NCBI GenBank assembly: GCA_029238935.1
Contig: JAQZBN010000044.1
Span: forward strand, 1 to 64,000
From: Herbinix sp.
GTDB lineage: Bacteria > Bacillota > Clostridia > Lachnospirales > Lachnospiraceae
DNA length: 64,000 bases
Direction of reading: 5' to 3'
The notes beneath the pieces were generated by a model, which was not told the DNA's origin, did not search any database, and saw only the letters and a list, made by a program, of their open reading frames with translations. Made by a program: the position numbers and the translations under genes. Positions within the stretch are counted from its first letter, which is position 1, and each line of letters opens with the position of its first letter. Shown piece by piece: positions 1-8,433 of this stretch.

Positions 1-49
1 TTGAGCATTCACTTATGAAGAATTCAGCAACTAACTAACCATGAAGGGT

Positions 50-83
50 GTTACACTTTTGCATTGCATTTTGTTACACTTTT
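50..83. repeat. Pair of 11-bp direct repeats
   Basis: The 11-mer GTTACACTTTT occurs at 50-60 and again at 73-83, 23 bp apart start to start, with related TTGCA-type words between and after. Spaced short repeats like this occur at transposon ends and at protein-binding arrays. The window edge hides what lies to the left, so the role is unknown. Confidence 0.4.
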
Positions 84-179
84 CTATTGCAAAAAACAAC
101 CTTCACCGTTGTCTCTCTTATCTTTTTTATTCCTTTTTTCATTTATACATTTTTCGCTCATAATATCCCCATCTATTAA

Positions 180-216
180 AGCTACAATATAAATTAACTA
201 AATTAATATTGTAGCT
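180..216 (-). terminator. Hairpin downstream of the small DNA-binding protein gene
   Basis: A perfect 11-bp inverted repeat (180-190 and 206-216, arm AGCTACAATAT) lies just past the stop of the minus-strand gene at 224-418. The following T tract is weak, so it could be a poor intrinsic terminator or an mRNA 3' stabiliser. Confidence 0.45.
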
Positions 217-223
217 TTAAATT

Positions 224-418
224 TTAATAATAGATTTCTTTTCCTTCGTTTTTTTCTAACCATTTTTGTAGCTGATGTGTAGTAGTAATATAGTCTTTAC
301 CTACCTTTGTAACTGGTAAAACCCCCGCTTGTAACAATTGTAATAACTTTGTCTTACCAAAAGGTAATATCTGCAGTAAGTCATCCTGAGTAATAATTTT
401 AAATTCTTCTGAAGCCAT
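224..418 (-). CDS. Small excisionase-like / MerR-type DNA-binding protein
   Basis: A 64-residue protein. The pattern of a tool-box helix-turn-helix is visible: an 'ITQDDLLQILPFGKTKLLQLLQ' type helix pair (quoted here only as a motif region, residues about 8-29), then a short wing with 'LPVTKVGKDY' and a C-terminal helix. This is the layout of phage excisionase / helix-turn-helix 17 proteins, which bind DNA beside recombination sites or act as small regulators. I chose the ATG at 418 because AAGGATGG lies 5 bases upstream; an upstream in-frame extension is hydrophobic and lacks a ribosome site. It is divergent from the XRE repressor at 558-845. Its target is unknown. Confidence 0.55.
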   Translation of the reverse strand: MASEEFKIITQDDLLQILPFGKTKLLQLLQAGVLPVTKVGKDYITTTHQLQKWLEKNEGKEIYY

Positions 419-557
419 ATTATCCATCCTTATTACGAGAAATAATATTACTAAATACTGCATCCTTATTATAACTCTCTTAATAATATTTTGCAACAAT
501 ATGATGACCATAAGTCATCTAATAATATGTAAACTGATAAAAAGGTAGGTGGCAATT

Positions 558-845
558 ATGATAGAGTTTGCAGAGAAACTTAGAGAATTACGTAATGGGA
601 GAAATATGTCTCAAAAAGACTTGGCTGATAGACTAGGTATTGATAAAAGTCTAGTTAGCTATTATGAATCTGCTAGCAGATTTCCTTCACCTGAGATATT
701 GATTAAAATATCAAGAATCTTTAGAGTTTCTATAGATTATTTATTAAACCTTGAAAAAAGCAGAACGTTAGATATTTCTGATTTGAAAGATAATGAGATA
801 AATGCTTTGTTAGTATTAATAGATGTCATTAAAAATAAAAACTAG
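558..845 (+). CDS. XRE-family (Cro/C1-type) transcriptional regulator
   Basis: A 95-residue protein with a classic N-terminal helix-turn-helix at about residues 5-60: 'LRELRNGRNMSQKDLADRLGI' style helices (residues about 7-26), followed by 'SLVSYYES' as recognition helix and 'PEILIKISRIFRVSIDYLL'. The rest is a short tail without an enzyme domain. The ATG at 558 has AGGTGG 6 bases upstream; a GTG at 549 is a poorer alternative. It is divergent from the excisionase-like gene and convergent with the ABC-3C operon, so it may repress one or both. Such repressors are typical of prophages and defence islands. The link to the operon is inference. Confidence 0.8.
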   Translation: MIEFAEKLRELRNGRNMSQKDLADRLGIDKSLVSYYESASRFPSPEILIKISRIFRVSIDYLLNLEKSRTLDISDLKDNEINALLVLIDVIKNKN

Positions 846-870
846 GTAGTCCTTTACTACCTAGTTTTTG
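838..870. terminator. Bidirectional intrinsic terminator
   Basis: A 10-bp perfect stem (841-850 / 856-865, arm ACTAGGTAGT, loop CCTTT) is flanked by an A run on one side and TTTTT on the other. It can stop transcription from the XRE gene on plus and from the ABC-3C operon on minus. Confidence 0.85.
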
Positions 871-884
871 TAAACTATTAATCT

Positions 885-2759
885 TTATATATAAGGTATG
901 AGTGCATTTTTATCACCGTCAAATGTATCAACTAAATGAATATGGTTACACCCCTCCCACGCATCAACAGAAACGTGTTCTAATAAGATAATTTGAAAGT
1001 GATGCTTATCCTGTAAAATATTTTTAAAAAAGTAGTTAAGTAAATTAAAAATTTCTTTAACTTTAGTCCAATCATCCTTTTTTGATAGATTCTCTTTACT
1101 GCTTTTAAAATCATAAACTTTGTTATTAAAATACGGTCTACTAGGCTGGTCTATTATCAAAAAAGGTAATATGTATGGAACATCATTATCCATAATTAAT
1201 TGATGCATACCTAAAAACATACATAAATGCAAAAATAAATGGTCGGAACTACTTGTTATATTAGCAGTAGATGTAGATTTATTTTTACGTAACTTAAGAA
1301 CTTTTTTTGAATAATCAAAAGTAGATAAATATTTACCATATTCATCTAATGCACCCTCTGCCTTTTCTATGTATATTTGAATATAATCATTTAAAGCTTC
1401 TATCATTGATGATTTTCTCTCATCAGGAATTTCATATATATCCTTTAGTTTATTTAAATCTTTTTCTCTTTCTTTAATTTTCTCATCTATTTCATTAGTT
1501 GATTGCTCGCTACATATTAATCTGGTAAACTCTGATTTTAATTCACCAATAGATATCAATCTATCTTTATCGCTTTTTATGCTATCATCTATATCTGGCA
1601 TTATAGATAGCTGTTTATTAATAGTATCTAGCTTATTTTCTAATTCAAATATTTTGTCATCAATATTATATTCGAATGGAAGTTTGTCTTTAATTGCTTT
1701 TTTTATATTATTAAACTCCATATCTAATATATTAAGGAATTGACGATATTCGTCATTGTCTATATTATTAGAAAATGTTTGATTTATATACTTTATTGGT
1801 CTAAGTGCTTCTTCCTCTTTTTCCAAACTATTTTTATAGATAGAATATCTTTTTTTAAATCGTTTAATTTTTGTTAATTGAATTTCCAACCGCTGCTTTT
1901 CTTCTTTAATTTTATCTATATCATCTTCGTCCTGATCTATTTCCACAATAGGTAACATACCCGTTTCATAAATCTTTTTTAATTCATCTATAGCTTCATT
2001 GATGTCTGTTATAAAAGGAGATATTATTTTAGCATCTTTGGCTCTTTTTATAATTATCTTTATACTATCTAATCTATTCTCACTTTCTTTTAAAACATCA
2101 TCCTTCTCCTTTTCTAATCTTGTAATATCTCTTTCTAAGGATAAGATTTTGTCATGTATAATAATATTTTCAATAGTAGTAATACCTAAGGCTAAATCAA
2201 AAATTCGTGGTAATGCATCTCTGTATCTGTCAATATCCATCTTATCGAAATAGTATTTACTGTGGTCAACAACATCACCTGATAAAGTATTAAATAACAG
2301 AAAGTAACGATACGATATTTTTGAATTTTGTTTTATTATTTTACTACCATAATTAAAAGTCACCTTTGAGTTTATTGAAAATTCTTCTTCAATAATATCC
2401 TTTAATTCACTTTCTCCTATCGTAGCATAGGGTAACTCAGGTATCTCACCCACTGGTGAGAAATAATAATCCTTTGAAAAAGTTAATTCGTTTTTAAATG
2501 CTCCTCTAGCAATCGTAAACAATTTACCATTAATTTTAAAATTCAAACCATACCAAAGAACATTTTCACCTATATGCTCATATGAAATATTACTTTCACT
2601 TCCGCATAAACAATAATCTATTATTTCTAAAATTGCAGTTTTACCAGTCTTACTATTACCAGTTATAACATTAACTTTATCATTTCTGAATTGTAAAACC
2701 CTTTGTCTCCCATCTTTAAGCCACAAAATAATTTTATCTATAAAGAACTCAATACTCAT
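885..2759 (-). CDS. ABC-3C system ATPase component, DUF3732-type
   Basis: A 624-residue SMC/Rad50-like ATPase. Residues 34-41 are a Walker A P-loop (GNSKTGKT). Residues about 190-440 are charged and coiled-coil-like. A Ser/Thr-rich signature-like stretch follows at about 490-515, and the Walker B region reads LIIDQPSRPYF with the Asp near residue 537. The 'IDQPS' Walker B and the overall size fit the DUF3732 family, known as the ATPase of the ABC-three-component systems described by comparative genomics. It is the last gene of a three-gene operon; its ATG overlaps the stop of the middle gene by 4 bases. Presumed role: sensing and NTP-driven switching that licenses the partner effector, probably against phage or plasmids. 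No membrane segments, so cytosolic. Identity of the ATPase fold is secure; the system assignment is strong but rests on family knowledge. Confidence 0.8.
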   Translation of the reverse strand: MSIEFFIDKIILWLKDGRQRVLQFRNDKVNVITGNSKTGKTAILEIIDYCLCGSESNISYEHIGENVLWYGLNFKINGKLFTIARGAFKNELTFSKDYYFSPVGEIPELPYATIGESELKDIIEEEFSINSKVTFNYGSKIIKQNSKISYRYFLLFNTLSGDVVDHSKYYFDKMDIDRYRDALPRIFDLALGITTIENIIIHDKILSLERDITRLEKEKDDVLKESENRLDSIKIIIKRAKDAKIISPFITDINEAIDELKKIYETGMLPIVEIDQDEDDIDKIKEEKQRLEIQLTKIKRFKKRYSIYKNSLEKEEEALRPIKYINQTFSNNIDNDEYRQFLNILDMEFNNIKKAIKDKLPFEYNIDDKIFELENKLDTINKQLSIMPDIDDSIKSDKDRLISIGELKSEFTRLICSEQSTNEIDEKIKEREKDLNKLKDIYEIPDERKSSMIEALNDYIQIYIEKAEGALDEYGKYLSTFDYSKKVLKLRKNKSTSTANITSSSDHLFLHLCMFLGMHQLIMDNDVPYILPFLIIDQPSRPYFNNKVYDFKSSKENLSKKDDWTKVKEIFNLLNYFFKNILQDKHHFQIILLEHVSVDAWEGCNHIHLVDTFDGDKNALIPYI

Positions 2760-3214
2760 AATTCAATACGCAAGCTAAGATATAAACTACTTGCATCCTC
2801 CTTCATTAAAATATTAGCCATACTATCTTTTGTAGCAATTAAATTATGTGCTGTTTTTCCTAATGATTTTTCACTAAAATTGAAATTTTCAGCATTGAAT
2901 ACTAATTTGTTATTTTCAATTATTAATAATTTAAGTTGAGACATTAATAAAATGGAATTTATTGAAATTGCTAACTTATCCTTGAATCTTTTATTGAAAT
3001 TTGTAAAAGTTATATTTTGTTTTACAATTAGTTCCTCAATACTTCTTACATTACTGTTTGCCCTCTTCATATAATCGCGTAAGCATTTATAACTTAATAA
3101 TGGTTCTATAAGCATACATTTTGATATCTCTAAAGAATTAGCAACTTTCAGTACACTAAGTATTGTTATTCCTGTTAAAAGCTCATTACTTTGAAAACTA
3201 TATATATCATTCAT
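2756..3214 (-). CDS. ABC-3C system middle component
   Basis: A 152-residue, mostly helical protein with no catalytic motif that I can see. Size, position between a large nuclease-like protein and a DUF3732 ATPase, and end-to-end overlaps on both sides match the 'middle component' of ABC-three-component systems, which is thought to bridge effector and ATPase. The upstream stop and this ATG share a base (TGATG), and GGGAGG lies about 10 bases upstream; a TTG at 3217 is a possible alternative start. It ends with an ATGA overlap into the ATPase gene, implying translational coupling and fixed stoichiometry. Without the context it would be a hypothetical protein. Confidence 0.6.
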   Translation of the reverse strand: MNDIYSFQSNELLTGITILSVLKVANSLEISKCMLIEPLLSYKCLRDYMKRANSNVRSIEELIVKQNITFTNFNKRFKDKLAISINSILLMSQLKLLIIENNKLVFNAENFNFSEKSLGKTAHNLIATKDSMANILMKEDASSLYLSLRIEL

Positions 3215-4416
3215 CAATACTTAGCCTCCCATTCTAACTTCCATCCTATTGCCCCTTCATTAGATAGTAAATAAAATTCACCATTACTTAAATCAACACC
3301 TATCTCTGTAGTAATCATTTTTAGGTTTTTATCACGAATATCATCTAAACAATTTATCGAGTTTACATTATTTAATGACATATTTGACTTAGTTGTTCTA
3401 TGAGATTTTCTATGTATATTTCTCCAAATCGATATTGCAGACTTTTTAAAGTTTTCTTTATCAATATTAGTAATTTCTCCATCCTCGTACCATTTATTTA
3501 GATTCAACTGAACTGTTAGCATATACTCAGAAAATTGTACTATCTGTACAAAATCATCTTTTTCAACTTCACCTATCTCAATTAATTCTTTTATAAATGG
3601 TTGTTCCGATAAATCATCTGGGAATATAGGTTTGAAATAACGTATTGGTAAATTCGTTTGTCTATAATTCTCGAAAATACGAATATATTTTGTTAACCAT
3701 TCATTATAACTTATAATTTGATGCTTACCTTTTTTTACTTCACTAAAAAAATCTTGTTTTAATTCAGAGAACAAGTCATTAAATACATCATTAACTCGAC
3801 TTAATGTTATCATTTTACCTTGTATGTTTTGCTTTATTTCATCAACAATATCATCGCTAGAATTAATAAACTTTATTTTTTTTATATAAGCAGATAATAC
3901 TTTGGTGTCCAGTGAAATCACATCATTTAAATGCTCTTTTACATCTTTATCCAGAGTTAAACTATGAAGCTCTTTTAGATATGCAATTAATTTTGTAAAT
4001 GTAATCTTTTTATTTATAAATAACTTTATATTAGATATTGGTTTATTTTTATCAAGTAATTTGTTAGTCACAAAAATAAAATCTACCTTTTTAATAAACT
4101 CAATTTGCGCACTTGTTGTTCTACCCTCTTTTATAACTTTGGTCCAATTTGATAATGATTTCCATAAATCATCATCCATCTCTGTAAGATTAATTGGTTT
4201 ATCTTTTGAATTCTTTTGAATTGTATGTTTATTTTGTATCAAAACTAAATTATTATTAGGTAAATCTATATGTACATCATCTTTAACTTCAAAACCAACA
4301 GTTTCGCCATAACTTAATTTCAATAATTCATTAATAAAGTAAAAATATTGATAGTCAAATCCAATTATCTTTGTATCAGCTGAAGTTAAATCATATCTAG
4401 TTCTCTCGTTACTCAT
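3214..4416 (-). CDS. ABC-3C system effector with predicted PD-(D/E)XK nuclease N-domain
   Basis: A 400-residue soluble protein, first gene of the operon. Near the N terminus it has G19-F-D-Y-Q23, then E43, D46-D47, and a strand ending Q61-N-K63. That spacing is the signature of restriction-endonuclease-fold domains of the DUF4297/Cap4 type, where E, D and QxK form the metal site. The rest (about residues 100-400) would be the adaptor and C-terminal domain that docks on the middle component. I start at the ATG at 4416, preceded by GGTGAT/GAGGATGG; the longer frame start lies upstream of that ribosome site. An extended -10 promoter lies just upstream. DNA cleavage is predicted, not shown; an RNase or inactive fold is possible. 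Confidence 0.6.
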   Translation of the reverse strand: MSNERTRYDLTSADTKIIGFDYQYFYFINELLKLSYGETVGFEVKDDVHIDLPNNNLVLIQNKHTIQKNSKDKPINLTEMDDDLWKSLSNWTKVIKEGRTTSAQIEFIKKVDFIFVTNKLLDKNKPISNIKLFINKKITFTKLIAYLKELHSLTLDKDVKEHLNDVISLDTKVLSAYIKKIKFINSSDDIVDEIKQNIQGKMITLSRVNDVFNDLFSELKQDFFSEVKKGKHQIISYNEWLTKYIRIFENYRQTNLPIRYFKPIFPDDLSEQPFIKELIEIGEVEKDDFVQIVQFSEYMLTVQLNLNKWYEDGEITNIDKENFKKSAISIWRNIHRKSHRTTKSNMSLNNVNSINCLDDIRDKNLKMITTEIGVDLSNGEFYLLSNEGAIGWKLEWEAKY

Positions 4417-4458
4417 TAATATCACCATCCTCATTTAATACAATTACAATTTTTATTA

Positions 4459-4490
4459 ATTATAGCATATTTTGTAAAATAATAAACAAT
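4459..4490 (-). promoter_or_regulatory. Extended -10 promoter of the ABC-3C operon
   Basis: Reading on the minus strand, TGC-TATAAT (the -10 is 4459-4464) is a perfect -10 with an extended TG. The -35 is weak and AT-rich. Predicted start is near 4452, leaving a short leader before the ATG at 4416. Confidence 0.6.
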
Positions 4491-4578
4491 TATTTCTAAT
4501 AGATGCTGACACCAATAAAAATGAGCTGAAACGGTTTAAAACGGTTTGTGAAGGAGAAATTTATTTCATCATATTTAA

Positions 4579-4619
4579 AAACGCAACATATCCCTTAAAT
4601 ATCAGGGCTTGTAGCGTTT
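4579..4619 (-). terminator. Second hairpin past the tmRNA gene
   Basis: Arms AAACGC (4579-4584) and GCGTTT (4614-4619) enclose a CCCT/AGGG inner stem. On the minus strand the hairpin is followed by TTTTT. It could be a back-up terminator for tmRNA read-through, protecting the operon to the left. Note the tandem AAACGGTTT words just left of it, at about 4527-4547. Confidence 0.45.
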
Positions 4620-4652
4620 CTCATTAATACCATATTAAATCGAGCTGAGGTT

Positions 4653-4689
4653 AACAAAAAAGCTTTGCAACATATAGATGTCGCAAAGC
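4653..4689 (-). terminator. ssrA: Intrinsic terminator of ssrA
   Basis: A 12-bp stem with one wobble pair (4662-4673 / 4678-4689, arms GCTTTGCaACAT) and a CTAT loop is followed on the minus strand by a run of six T. It sits about 40 bases past the tmRNA 3' end. Confidence 0.85.
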
Positions 4690-4726
4690 CTTATAAATCA
4701 ATGCTTCCAGCTTAACTGGAAAATGA

Positions 4727-5042
4727 TGGAGCTGAGGGGAATCGAACCCCTGTCCGAAAGCCCATCCATTGCAGTTTCTCCCATTACAGTCAGTCTTTTA
4801 TTGCATACCTAAGCATTATTTGCATAACACCTTATACACTGTTCCCTCCATCGAACGCCGACAGACAGGCTTTCGATTTCGGTAGCTTCATGTTTCTTTT
4901 ATCCTCTCAAAGCTTTGAAGCATTAGGCAGCGAACGCTAAATTATCGTCTGCGTTTAATTTAATTTCTAAGTTGGTGACGCAGCCCTAGTCTGCGAATGG
5001 CTACCACAACTTCAAAACCCCCGTCGAAACCAGTACAACCCC
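4727..5042 (-). ncRNA. ssrA: tmRNA (transfer-messenger RNA)
   Basis: tmRNA rescues ribosomes stalled on broken mRNA and tags the nascent peptide for proteolysis, together with SmpB. The ends form a tRNA-like acceptor: 5' GGGGTTG pairs with 3' CAGCTCC (two wobble pairs), and the T arm reads AGGGG-TTCGATT-CCCCT. The conserved GGTTTCGACGGGGG box follows the 5' acceptor strand. The tag frame is complement 4923-4952 and encodes ADDNLAFAA followed by TAA, ending in the AA protease signal. The genome encodes TCA after the discriminator A, so the CCA end must be formed after transcription. The smpB gene lies 230 bases upstream on the same strand. The 5' and 3' ends were placed by pairing and are good to within a base or two. 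Confidence 0.95.
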
Positions 5043-5134
5043 GTATATTAAGAACTCATATACGATAAAAGGAGCATCCTATCCCTATCCATACCATCCT
5101 TTTATGTTTTCTCTGGTTCACAGACGTGTAACTT

Positions 5135-5163
5135 ATATTAATATAAATATGCTATTATGTCAA
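5135..5163 (-). promoter_or_regulatory. ssrA: Promoter of ssrA
   Basis: On the minus strand TTGACA (5158-5163), a 17-base spacer, then TAATAT (5135-5140). This is a near-consensus vegetative promoter. It predicts a 5' leader of about 85 bases that would be trimmed to the mature tmRNA end. Confidence 0.8.
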
Positions 5164-5273
5164 TAGATGATCAATACAATTTAAGTAAATCATGTTTCCA
5201 TTACAGCCAGATTTCGCTTATTTTGGATTTTTACTATAAATTTATTCTCTATAGGTAATACATATTACTCAAC

Positions 5274-5738
5274 TTAATATAAATTCTTTACCTTGAATTC
5301 CTTCTCAGCTTCTCTCCGTTGATCTTTCTTCGCTATATCTTCTCGCTTGTCATAGAGTTTTTTACCACGGGCAAGACCGATCTCCATCTTTACCAAACTA
5401 CCTTTCAGGTAAACCTGAAGAGGCACAAGGGTATACCCCTTCTGTGCCAATTGTCCCCAGATTTTATTAATCTCAAACTTATGAAGTAAAAGCTTTCTTA
5501 CTCTAAGTGGATCTTTATTAAAAATATTTCCTTTTTCATAAGGACTGATGTGCATATTATAAATAAAGACTTCACCCTTCTCAATTCGTAAAAAAGCTTC
5601 CTTCACGCTGCATTTACCCATACGCAGAGACTTTACTTCCGTTCCATGCAATGCGAGTCCAGCTTCAAACTTATCCTCAATAAAATAATCAAAGTACGCC
5701 TTCTTATTATTGGCGATTAATTTGATATTTTCCCCCAC
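5274..5738 (-). CDS. smpB: SsrA-binding protein SmpB
   Basis: A 154-residue OB-fold protein, the usual family length. SmpB binds the tRNA-like part of tmRNA and takes the place of the missing anticodon stem in the stalled ribosome. The family motifs are intact: '[16 protein letters not shown]' near residues 24-39, 'ISPYEKGN' and '[10 protein letters not shown]' in the middle, and the basic C-terminal tail '[16 protein letters not shown]' that reads the decoding centre. The start is GTG, and its G is also the last base of the rnr stop codon, so the gene is translationally coupled to rnr. Its RNA partner lies directly downstream. Assignment is secure. Confidence 0.97.
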   Translation of the reverse strand: MGENIKLIANNKKAYFDYFIEDKFEAGLALHGTEVKSLRMGKCSVKEAFLRIEKGEVFIYNMHISPYEKGNIFNKDPLRVRKLLLHKFEINKIWGQLAQKGYTLVPLQVYLKGSLVKMEIGLARGKKLYDKREDIAKKDQRREAEKEFKVKNLY

Positions 5739-7873
5739 TATTCCTGCACCTCCACTAATTCGAAATCGATTGTTCTTTGAATTTTATCTGCATTCATTAC
5801 TTCCACTATTACCTTTTGTCCAAGCTTATAGGTTTTCTTCGTATGCTCACCAACCATCTGATAATGCTCTTCATCATAGATATAATAGTCATCCTTCATC
5901 TCACTGACACGGACCATTCCTTCTACCGTATTCGGAAGTTCTACATACAAGCCCCAGGAGGTTACTCCGGAGATAACTCCTTCAAATGTCTCTCCAATGT
6001 GACTCATCATATATTCAACCTTCTTTAGTTTTTCAACCTCACGCTCTGACTCATCTGCTCTACGCTCCGTCTTACTGGTATGATCTGCAACCTCAGGTAA
6101 AATCTTATCATAATGATTGATTCTATTCTCACCCATCTTACCATTCAAATTTTCTTTAATAATACGGTGGATCTGGAGATCTGGGTAACGGCGGATTGGA
6201 GAGGTAAAGTGGCAATAATACTTCGCGGATAGTCCGAAGTGTCCGGTATTAGCTACTGTATATCTTGCCTGTTTCATAGACCGTAAAGTCAATCGGCTGA
6301 TGATTGGTTCTTCAGGGGTATCTTCAATCTTTAATAACAGCTTCTGTAGTTCCTTCGGATGGATCTCCTCCTGCCCGATCTTAATGCTATGACCAAAATT
6401 ATTAATGAAAATAGCCAGTTTCCTAATCTTCTCCTCATCCGGATTCTCATGAGTTCTATAAAGAAACGGAATCTCTTGCCAGAAGAAATCTTCAGCAATT
6501 GTTTCATTGGCAATTAACATAAACTCTTCAATTATTTTGGTTGCTTTGTTACGTTCATAAGGTTTTACTTCAATTGGTTTACCTTTTTTATCTACGATAA
6601 TTTTACTTTCCGGAAAATCAAAATTAATCGATCCTCTCTTATGTCTTCTCTCTCGTAGTATTTCTGCTAATTCCTGCATCAGAAGAAACATCGGAACTAA
6701 TTCCTCGTATTCTTTCTTTTCCTCGTCATCGTTATCTTCTACAATCTTAGCAACACTGGTATAAGTCATTCTTCGGTCGACTTTGATGATAGTCTCAGCT
6801 ACCCGATGACCAATTACATTCCCTTTCGCGTCAATATCCATAAAACAGCTTAATGCTAAACGATCTACCCCAGCATTTAAGGAACAGATACCATTAGATA
6901 ATTTGTGCGGTAACATTGGAATAACTCGGTCCACCAAATATACACTGGTTCCTCTTTTTAATGCTTCCTTATCCAGAGCTGACCCTTCTTTGACATAATT
7001 TGTAACATCGGCGATATGAACGCCCAATTGATAGTTTTCACCGATCTTAGTAATCGTTATGGCATCATCCAAATCCTTGGCATCTTCACCGTCAATGGTA
7101 ACGGTTTGAAGATTTCGAATATCCATTCTACCAACCATATCTTTCTCATCGATCTCTTCCGGAATATTATTTAATTGTCTCATTACTTCTTCCGGGAATT
7201 CTACTGGCAGATTATTCGCCTTTACCACGGACATGATATCAACTCCTGGATCGTTGATGTGACCAAGGATCTCGACAACTTTACCTTCAGGGCTCTTAGT
7301 AGCATCCCCAAAATCTGTGATCTTAACGACTACCTTATGACCAGTGACTGCACCTTTGGTAAACTCTTTTGGTATAAAGATATCCTTGCCAAACTTTTGA
7401 TTATCCGGAAGTACAAATCCAAAGTTTCTGCTTTTCTCAAAGGTACCAACAATCTCGGTATTCCCCCGTTCAAGAACACTTACAATTGCTCCTTCTTTTC
7501 TTCGTCCGGTCTGCCCTTCTTTTATTGCGACCGTAACTTTATCCCCATGTAAAGCACCTTTGGTTGCGTTTTCCGGTATAAAGATATCATCTTCATCTCC
7601 CTCTAAAATTACAAAGCCAAATCCTCGAGAAGTGCCTGAAAACATACCCACTTTAACACCTTCACCCGCAACTCGGTATTGTCCCTTAGTATCTACAACT
7701 AATATCGCCTCTGAGATCAGTAGATCAAGGACTTCTTTCAATTCATTTTTTTCGCTTCTAGGAACTTGTAAAAATCCAACCAGTTCTTTAAATTTCATTG
7801 GTTTATAATTTTTATCTTGAAAAAATTCCTTAAGCATTTTCTTTTTATCTTCTAACATTACTTTTTCCTGCAT
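5738..7873 (-). CDS. rnr: Ribonuclease R
   Basis: A 711-residue 3'-to-5' exoribonuclease of the RNB family, which degrades structured RNA and works with tmRNA-SmpB in removing faulty mRNA. Visible in order: N-terminal winged-helix region (about 1-65), two cold-shock OB domains (about 70-215), the RNB catalytic domain with the acidic cluster '[12 protein letters not shown]' near 256-268, and a C-terminal S1 domain ('[18 protein letters not shown]', about 625-700). No long lysine-rich tail follows S1. The ATG at 7873 has AGGTG 7 bases upstream. It sits in the common Firmicute order secG-rnr-smpB-ssrA and overlaps smpB by one base. Assignment is secure. Confidence 0.97.
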   Translation of the reverse strand: MQEKVMLEDKKKMLKEFFQDKNYKPMKFKELVGFLQVPRSEKNELKEVLDLLISEAILVVDTKGQYRVAGEGVKVGMFSGTSRGFGFVILEGDEDDIFIPENATKGALHGDKVTVAIKEGQTGRRKEGAIVSVLERGNTEIVGTFEKSRNFGFVLPDNQKFGKDIFIPKEFTKGAVTGHKVVVKITDFGDATKSPEGKVVEILGHINDPGVDIMSVVKANNLPVEFPEEVMRQLNNIPEEIDEKDMVGRMDIRNLQTVTIDGEDAKDLDDAITITKIGENYQLGVHIADVTNYVKEGSALDKEALKRGTSVYLVDRVIPMLPHKLSNGICSLNAGVDRLALSCFMDIDAKGNVIGHRVAETIIKVDRRMTYTSVAKIVEDNDDEEKKEYEELVPMFLLMQELAEILRERRHKRGSINFDFPESKIIVDKKGKPIEVKPYERNKATKIIEEFMLIANETIAEDFFWQEIPFLYRTHENPDEEKIRKLAIFINNFGHSIKIGQEEIHPKELQKLLLKIEDTPEEPIISRLTLRSMKQARYTVANTGHFGLSAKYYCHFTSPIRRYPDLQIHRIIKENLNGKMGENRINHYDKILPEVADHTSKTERRADESEREVEKLKKVEYMMSHIGETFEGVISGVTSWGLYVELPNTVEGMVRVSEMKDDYYIYDEEHYQMVGEHTKKTYKLGQKVIVEVMNADKIQRTIDFELVEVQE

Positions 7874-8087
7874 TATTACACCTACTTTTATATTTGATTA
7901 AATCTTGATAACGAAAAGAATCTTAAATTCTTTTCACGAATATAGTATTCGTATTATTCACAAGATAATTTCATACTATTAAATTATTATAGCAGTAAAT
8001 AAATGCTACTGCTTATAAGTATACCATATATTACATATTTTAAAAACACATTTATCCAAAATCTAAAATAAGAGGTAATCTTTACAA

Positions 8088-8115
8088 TAAAAAACACTCT
8101 GAATAATCAGAGTGC
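8088..8115 (-). terminator. Intrinsic terminator after secG
   Basis: A perfect 8-bp stem (8095-8102 / 8107-8114, arm CACTCTGA) with a four-base loop is followed on the minus strand by seven T. It separates secG from rnr, implying that rnr-smpB has its own promoter. Confidence 0.85.
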
Positions 8116-8131
8116 TTCTCATTTATTTATA

Positions 8132-8374
8132 TTACCATTTTAAATTCAATACTACGGACAGTATAATAAACGCTGCTGCTAAATATCTGGTTATTCTGTT
8201 GAGCATACCCTCTTCAGAACGTCCCTTGTTCTTCCCCCAAAAGGTTTCAGAAGATGCTCCGGTAAGAGCTCCAGATAATCCGTATCCTTTTCCTTGCTGC
8301 CTTAATACTATATAAGATAGTACTGCACACACGATAATATATACCACATTAACAATCGTTCTTAAAATTTCCAT
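8132..8374 (-). CDS. secG: Protein translocase subunit SecG
   Basis: An 80-residue inner-membrane protein with two hydrophobic helices (about residues 4-23 and 58-77) joined by a Gly/Ser-rich loop 'GKGYGLSGALTGASSETFWGKNKG'-type segment (residues about 28-51), the hallmark of SecG. SecG is the accessory subunit of the SecYEG channel. Length is normal for the family. The gene lies between gpmI and rnr, its usual neighbours in clostridia. Confidence 0.93.
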   Translation of the reverse strand: MEILRTIVNVVYIIVCAVLSYIVLRQQGKGYGLSGALTGASSETFWGKNKGRSEEGMLNRITRYLAAAFIILSVVLNLKW

Positions 8375-8433
8375 GCCACACCTCCTAAAACTTCAATGGA
8401 TATTCTACCATAGATTTGGACAAAATACAACCA

